A stretch of 64,000 bases of DNA from JAEUKA01 sp044228505 (GTDB lineage Bacteria > Myxococcota_A > Polyangia > Palsa-1104 > JAEUJZ01): contig JBGAUT010000031.1 of NCBI GenBank assembly GCA_044228505.1, forward strand, positions 7,590-71,589. The letters run 5' to 3'. Below are positions 59,616 through 64,000 of this stretch, piece by piece. Every line of letters starts with the position of its first letter. Position 1 is the first letter of the stretch. Under the pieces are notes generated by a model. That model saw only the letters and a list, made by a program, of their open reading frames with translations. It had not been told where the DNA came from and did no database searches. The position numbers and the translations under genes were made by a program.

Positions 59616-60767
59616 TCAGAAGCGAGGCTGCGCAGGGTTGTCCCGTCCACCCACTCCGCTCTCGTTTGCGCCAAGCTGCCAGTCTTGATCATTGCGCAAC
59701 CACTTGTACTCAAAGGCTGCGGACTGCGCATACCCGGTAAGCACCAGCTTCCACTCCAAGGGAGGCGCTACGTTGATGGCTTTCCAGCCCCATGCCCAGT
59801 CGAGCGGGGTACTGCCACCGCGAAGGTAGAGCTGGTTCCCCATTCCCACATCCTGGGACACCAAAAATCGCGTCCGCACCACGCTGGGCGCTGGCCGCTT
59901 CCTCATTGTCGCAACCACACCACCTGGGTGATCCGTGACCCTTGGATACTTGGTTCCATCCAAAATGAGCTGATTTGCTCGCAGATCCCACGCGGCTCCC
60001 CGATGAACAAACACGTGATCGATGCGCGTCGTGGACTGTCCCTTGGAATAGTCCGCGAAATCGAAAGCCGTCATCGATTGATGGGCCGCTGAGCCCTCTA
60101 CATCGTTGAAATCCCCGGCCACCACAACGTCCAGATTCGGGTCTGCCATCGTCACTGCAAATGGAGCGGTCTCTCTCCCTTGCCTGGCACGCACCAGCGC
60201 ATCGGCGACTTCCAAGTGTACGGTAAACAACTTCAGATCATAAAGGCCTGATAGCGTCATCCCAAGTGACTTCCGCAGCAGCCCGGCCTGCGCCACATAG
60301 ACGATCTCTTGTGGATTTGTCGTCGGACCTTTCGCTAGGATTGCAATTCCTTCCTCTGCCTGATCCGCAGTCCCAACCCAAGCATCGTGAACCTTGATCC
60401 ACTTCCCGGTCCACTCCGTTCCTGTCGCACGCCGAAGCTCCGTGACCAGCAGGGCCATGCCGTCTTCACGCGTGCTCTTGCACACCTCCTGAAGCGCCAG
60501 CGCTGCGATTCCCTCGGCGGCCACTGCATCCGCAACAGCGGCCATCCTTGCCGTGTTGCTGGAAAAGGGTGTCCCATCGAGCTTGAGACAGTGCAGATTC
60601 AGAGCCATCACCGACACCTCGACTGGTCCGGCGGCATCCGCTGGTGCCTGCGCATCCATAACTCCACCGTCGTCGTGCGGAGTGGGCTGGGTCCAGCCTG
60701 ACTGCTGACATCCCGAAAGAACACAGAGCAGCAACAAGGGCCAACAGATCCAGCGGTAGTCGTGCAT
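59616..60767 (-). CDS. Endonuclease/exonuclease/phosphatase-family lipoprotein with C-terminal starch-binding-like domain
   Basis: 383 residues from ATG 60767, preceded by GGAAAG. Lipobox LLLCVLSGC. The EEP fold (residues about 45-280) has the catalytic set: MALNLHCL (Asn), ALQEVCKS (Glu), VVVAGDFNDVEG (Asp/Asn), RIDHVFV and VTDHPGGVV (Asp-His). The last 90 residues (RTRFLVSQDVGMGNQLYLRGG, then WKLVLTGYAQSAAFEYKWLRND and a WQLGANESG end) resemble a CBM20-type carbohydrate-binding domain. The enzyme may be an exported phosphodiesterase or DNase targeted by the binding domain; substrate unknown. Confidence 0.8.
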   Translation of the reverse strand: MHDYRWICWPLLLLCVLSGCQQSGWTQPTPHDDGGVMDAQAPADAAGPVEVSVMALNLHCLKLDGTPFSSNTARMAAVADAVAAEGIAALALQEVCKSTREDGMALLVTELRRATGTEWTGKWIKVHDAWVGTADQAEEGIAILAKGPTTNPQEIVYVAQAGLLRKSLGMTLSGLYDLKLFTVHLEVADALVRARQGRETAPFAVTMADPNLDVVVAGDFNDVEGSAAHQSMTAFDFADYSKGQSTTRIDHVFVHRGAAWDLRANQLILDGTKYPRVTDHPGGVVATMRKRPAPSVVRTRFLVSQDVGMGNQLYLRGGSTPLDWAWGWKAINVAPPLEWKLVLTGYAQSAAFEYKWLRNDQDWQLGANESGVGGRDNPAQPRF

Positions 60768-61830
60768 GGGGTCTTTCCTTCCAATCAAATCCGCACAGAG
60801 GAACATCACGGGGTCTTTCAGCGCAATGCCCAGGGAAGCGGCGCGAATAGTAATGTTAAAGAATAGATCAGCAAAACAAGCAAAAACAGGACAAATGGAT
60901 TACTGGATAATATCAAATAATCAGAAGTCGATTTTGACCGTTCAGTCCTGATCGGAGTACCCATGGTGAATGTGTATCATCGTTGGTCCACGCCTTCCAT
61001 CGTCTTGCGCCCGTTCGAGGCACCTTCGACGGCACGCACTGCGCTCAAAGCCTCAGGCCAAGACCGTTGGGAGTTGAACCGATCCCGTTTGCGGCATGAG
61101 ACCAGATGGGTGCTTGGGACTCCGATAGAGCCAGGTGGGTTCACAGAACAGACGCGACACGGATGATGACTGGGCGGCTCTGAGGGGGGCCGTTAGGGAA
61201 AGACCCAGAACAGGTAGCCAACACTCAAGATTCCCGAACAACTTCTTCCGAGCCTCCGGCTACCAGAGGTTCCACGCAAGAAGGCCAGCCGACCCTGTGC
61301 TGAGCCTCCCCGACTACCTCAACCCACAGTATCCGGCAGAGTGTCACGTGGAGAACAATCAATCGACCTAACGGTTTCCCACACAGCATCCATGCCGTCG
61401 AGAATCCCGAAAAGACTTCCCCGCTACTGAGCGGACGATGAGGGGAAACTCGCCCCTGAAACAGGTATCGCTTGCAGCGCCTAGCTCGACTCTGCTCGAA
61501 AGAGCACTGATCTCGTTCCGGATGATTTGGACACGCAAGGATACGTCCGGAAAAGGGCGACTCCGCATAGTAGTTGGTGACTCTCTCTTCACCGAAACGG
61601 GAGTGACTGCCAGGTCCTCAATCAACCGCACCATAGCGGCAACGACGTTGTGGTCCTGTTCGTTGCGAACCTTCCAAGTGGTGTTCCAGGTGCCCCCACG
61701 TCTGTAGACCCAGCGCAGACAGAGACTGCGTCGTTTTGGGGATCACTGACATAGACCTCTGGCCCACAATCCCCGAGCACTGATTGCGCTCGTAAATCTC
61801 CAGCAGAAGTGTGTCGTCGTTGGGTGCTTA
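60768..61830. other. Long gene-free stretch
   Basis: 1063 bases with no credible gene on either strand. The part at 60840-60955 is AT-rich (a t t a c t g g a t a a t a t c-like runs). The rest has no clear homology by eye, and short frames (for example 60963-61166 and 61438-61707) lack ribosome-binding sites and recognisable domains. I interpret it as decayed sequence inside the rearranged kinase region. Confidence 0.5.
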
Positions 61831-62304
61831 TTAGGTCTGTGAAGGGTCTTCGAGCGTGATGTTGTCGTAGCGTTGCTCGATGGCGCGCATGAACTCTGGA
61901 TCGGCACACTGTTCCGGGGTGAGCTTCTTCAGGACCGCCAGATAGTCCTCGAAACCCGCTGGAGAGTACAGCATTAGGAGCCGTCCGGGCTGTCCGTTCA
62001 CAATTCGAACCGCGTGAGGAGTCCCTGGTGGAACATGCACTGTCGTTCCGGCACCAGCAGAAAATTCGTCGCTGTGTATGCGAAACTGCACCTCGCCTTC
62101 CAGAATATAAAACGTCTCCGCATGCTCGCGATGCATGTGCAGACCCAAGCAGAAGCACGGCTTCATGCGATCTTCCGTGAGCGTGAATGCACCAGCGGTC
62201 TGCGCACCAGTCAAGATCACCGTAATCGTATCGTTCTGCCACTCATAGACACTTGCATTGCCGTCTCCGGGTCGAATCACGGTGGGTGGAGCTTGGGTCG
62301 TCAT
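61831..62304 (-). CDS. Cupin-domain protein
   Basis: 157 residues from ATG 62304 (a second ATG lies two codons upstream at 62310). A single conserved beta-barrel cupin domain carries the metal-site motif GLHMHREHAETFYILEGEVQF (His, His, Glu) and the second motif VPPGTPHAVRIVNGQPGRLL. It may be a metal-dependent enzyme or a sugar/small-molecule binder; no narrower family is certain. It sits between gene-free stretches. Confidence 0.85.
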   Translation of the reverse strand: MTTQAPPTVIRPGDGNASVYEWQNDTITVILTGAQTAGAFTLTEDRMKPCFCLGLHMHREHAETFYILEGEVQFRIHSDEFSAGAGTTVHVPPGTPHAVRIVNGQPGRLLMLYSPAGFEDYLAVLKKLTPEQCADPEFMRAIEQRYDNITLEDPSQT

Positions 62305-62829
62305 GATCACACGCTATCCTTCCTATCAAGCACGGGGCTTGGTCCAATCGTAAGGAACCTCGTCACAGAATGGCACGATTTGACTGTCAAATGGGGACGT
62401 CTCACAAACCCGGCACATGTCCTGCAGCGCACTTCGTCGGGCCAAGCTTCTCTTTCTCACATATCGGTTCACGCAGTCGTATGCTGCATCGCAGCGACTT
62501 CGCAGAGGGCATCCAGTTACCGTTGGACGAAACGCTTGAGGCGCGTCGCGGGCCGGGAAGAGTCTCTGGGAGTTCGCGATTCCAACGCTCCGGTCTGTGT
62601 CGAGTAGCGGGGCACGCTCCGTGTACTTGCGCAAGTCCGAGCACAGTGTCCACATCGGCCACTTTTCGATGACCAACACCAGACATGGCCACTTCCCACT
62701 CACTTCCCAAGGGCCGAATGAACATCATCTTCTCGACGGGAAAGTCGGTCCAGACAATGTCCCACACACTTCCCCAAAGCGTCCCACACTTTGTCTTGTA
62801 GACGAGAGTTCATCACAGCACAGTCAGCC
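62305..62829. other. Gene-free stretch before the kinase C-lobe
   Basis: 525 bases. Two overlapping minus-strand frames (62326-62703 and 62402-62767) are open but give no recognisable domain, and a plus-strand frame is simply the 5' extension of the kinase C-lobe frame. Probably decayed DNA at a rearrangement junction. Confidence 0.4.
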
Positions 62830-63706
62830 GGCCAACATCCGGCTGATGCACTACGTTGTGGATGGTCCGATTCAGCTCAAGGTGCTGGACTTTGGGATCG
62901 CAAAGGAAATCGGACAAGAGAAGGGGCAGCTTACGACCACCGGCGCGATCATGGGAACACCCCTGTACCTAGCGCCAGAGCTACTATCGGAAACCCATTC
63001 CGAAATTGATGGTCGGATCGATCAATACTCTGCGGGGGTGGTTCTGTATCAGCTTCTGGCCGGCTGTCCGCCATTTGCGGGACAAAATGTTGCGGCCATT
63101 CTGCTCTCTCACGTTGCCACCCCGCCCCCACCGCTGCCAAAGACAGTGCCCGAGTCACTTCAGCGAGTGGTGCTGCGGATGCTCAAAAAGACCGCCAAGG
63201 AGCGATTCCCTCATGACGAGGCACTGCTCATCGCGCTCAAAGAGTGCGTGCCGGCATGTCGCTCTGCCCAGACCGCTCGACGCGGAGCAATTCGGCCTTC
63301 CTCTGCTTCGCTGATTATCTCGCTGCCCATCCAGACGCAACGACGACAAAATGCACTCTTTGGACTGCTCTTTGGAGTCTTTGTCGTGGGCACGGCGGTG
63401 CTGGCGGTCCTCATCCAGCGCCGACCCAATCCACAATCAACACAAACGGTGCCGGCGATCTCTGCCGCGAAGTCGGCTGCGCCCTCCTCCGCTTCTGCAC
63501 ACACGCCTGTCATTGCCGAAGCTCCCAATCAGTCTCCACGGTCCAGTACCACCGCAGCAATCGACCGAGCGCTGGCAAAATCGCTTCCCACCTCCTCGAC
63601 TGAGGTTCGCAAGGATGCAGCTCTCAAGAAGCCCAAACAGAAGGTCCGGTCCGGACAACGCATCGAGCAAAAGGAGGATCCCTTTGCGGTACCGCTTGCT
63701 CGCTGA
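62830..63706 (+). pseudogene. Truncated Ser/Thr protein kinase, C-lobe with transmembrane anchor
   Basis: The kinase match starts at QPANIRLM (a KPAN-type catalytic-loop end, near 62836) and continues with LKVLDFGIAKEIG (DFG motif), GTPLYLAPELL (activation-loop end), DQYSAGVVLYQLLAGCPPFAG and KERFPHDEALL. A membrane helix (NALFGLLFGVFVVGTAVLAVLI) and a Ser/Pro/Ala-rich extracytoplasmic tail follow. The N-lobe, glycine loop and catalytic Lys are missing; the upstream in-frame sequence (from a GTG at 62597) is not kinase-like. The piece complements the N-lobe fragment at 52882-53397 in layout, but both retain the PAN motif, so they are not simply two halves cut at one point. Confidence 0.75.
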
Positions 63707-64000
63707 ATTCCTGGCGATATTCGTCTGCGGAATCCTGCTCAATCCCTTTCCTTTGCACGCCGTTGAGAGAGATTCCCCGAAGCAACCCGTCCCAACTAGC
63801 AGCCCCAGTGAAGTACAGAGACAATTTCGGCTTCACGTCGAAGCGGCACAGGCTCTGTTTCGGGCGGAAAAGTGGCAGCAAGCGATCGCAGAGTATCTCT
63901 CGGCCTATCAGCTACATCCGCAGTCACTCCTCCTGTTCAATGTCGCGCAGTCCTATCGCAAGGATGAAAAGTTCACAGAGGCGCTCCGCTACTACGAAGA
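63684..64000 (+). CDS. Exported TPR-repeat protein (3' end outside window)
   Basis: A TTG start at 63684 has a strong GGAGG (63673-63677) 6 bases upstream and overlaps the end of the kinase fragment. The first 25 residues are a signal peptide (RYRLLAEFLAIFVCGILL, cleavage near LHAVERD). TPR-like helices then begin (FRLHVEAAQALFRAEKWQQAIAEYLSAYQLHP, then SLLLFNVAQSYRKDEKFTEALRYYEE). The frame runs off the window at 64000. Such periplasmic TPR proteins often follow kinase genes in Myxococcota. Confidence 0.78.
   Translation, partial: MRYRLLAEFLAIFVCGILLNPFPLHAVERDSPKQPVPTSSPSEVQRQFRLHVEAAQALFRAEKWQQAIAEYLSAYQLHPQSLLLFNVAQSYRKDEKFTEALRYYE

Noticed and set aside
53310..62850. Insertion of a mobile element into one kinase with target duplication CCGGCCAA at both ends
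   Set aside because: The shared bases are explained by the conserved PAN codons, the N-lobe fragment continues past PAN with kinase-like sequence, and no transposase or terminal repeats are present.

Overview
The window looks like chromosomal DNA of a Myxococcota-type (delta-proteobacterial) bacterium. The reasons are a moderately high G+C content by eye, many small lipoproteins with Asp/Ser/Thr/Pro-rich spacers after the lipobox, MopE-like and DUF5648 lipoprotein modules, paired DUF1592/DUF1552 proteins, a giant WD40 protein with an Ala/Pro/Lys linker, eukaryotic-like Ser/Thr kinases, and a 7TM-DISM receptor fused to such a kinase. No rRNA, transposase, phage gene or CRISPR array was seen. 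One tRNA-Arg(CCT) is present.

Layout. 1-6.9 kb: WD40 protein (open at the left edge), DUF2804 protein, an ECF sigma factor with a SnoaL-like tail followed by a VOC protein, and a globin. 6.9-12.4 kb, minus strand: a DUF1592 > DUF1552 > DUF5648-lipoprotein operon with 4-base overlaps, a COG0523/CobW GTPase with an altered Walker A motif, and a P460-like CxxCH lipoprotein. 12.4-14.4 kb: a toxin/Imm53 pair, a decayed exported-protein gene ending in a GC-rich hairpin mosaic, and an array of roughly 42-bp repeats carrying phased T-tracts just before rlmB. 15.3-26.3 kb: host-attachment-type protein, alpha/beta hydrolase, STAS-like protein, cytochrome P450, radical SAM protein divergent from a GT2 glycosyltransferase, patatin, and several lipoproteins. 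26.4-39.0 kb: a DUF1295 protein, then a long minus-strand run that reads CDF transporter > Rieske-flavodoxin fusion > OmpR-type regulator > histidine kinase > CzcC/B/A-type RND pump > histone-deacetylase-like protein. This looks like a heavy-metal response and efflux locus.

39.05-40.9 kb is an AT-richer island holding one unusual protein with HxE and CxxC motifs, which may be a divergent zinc deaminase fold. It has a good promoter of its own. 41-48.9 kb: a membrane protein, small lipoproteins, a ferredoxin-like protein translationally coupled to a GNAT enzyme, a class III aminotransferase with an NCS1 nucleobase transporter, the tRNA behind a strong terminator, an FxLYD protein and a sterol-desaturase-family enzyme. 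49-52.7 kb: sulfate activation (cysQ divergent from cysD-cysNC).

52.9-64 kb starts with an N-lobe fragment of a Ser/Thr kinase and ends with a C-lobe plus membrane anchor of a kinase and a TPR protein. Between the two pieces lie the 7TM-DISM kinase, a methyltransferase, a DUF6151 protein, an ICMT-type protein, an exonuclease/phosphatase lipoprotein and a cupin, separated by unusually long gene-free stretches. This looks like a rearranged, partly decayed region.

The strongest candidates for something new are the phased T-tract repeat array (13.8-14.3 kb), the HxE/CxxC protein and its AT-rich flanks (39.05-40.9 kb), the 7TM-DISM kinase fusion, and the Rieske-flavodoxin fusion in the metal locus. 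All functions are inferred from motifs read by eye; no database search was run.
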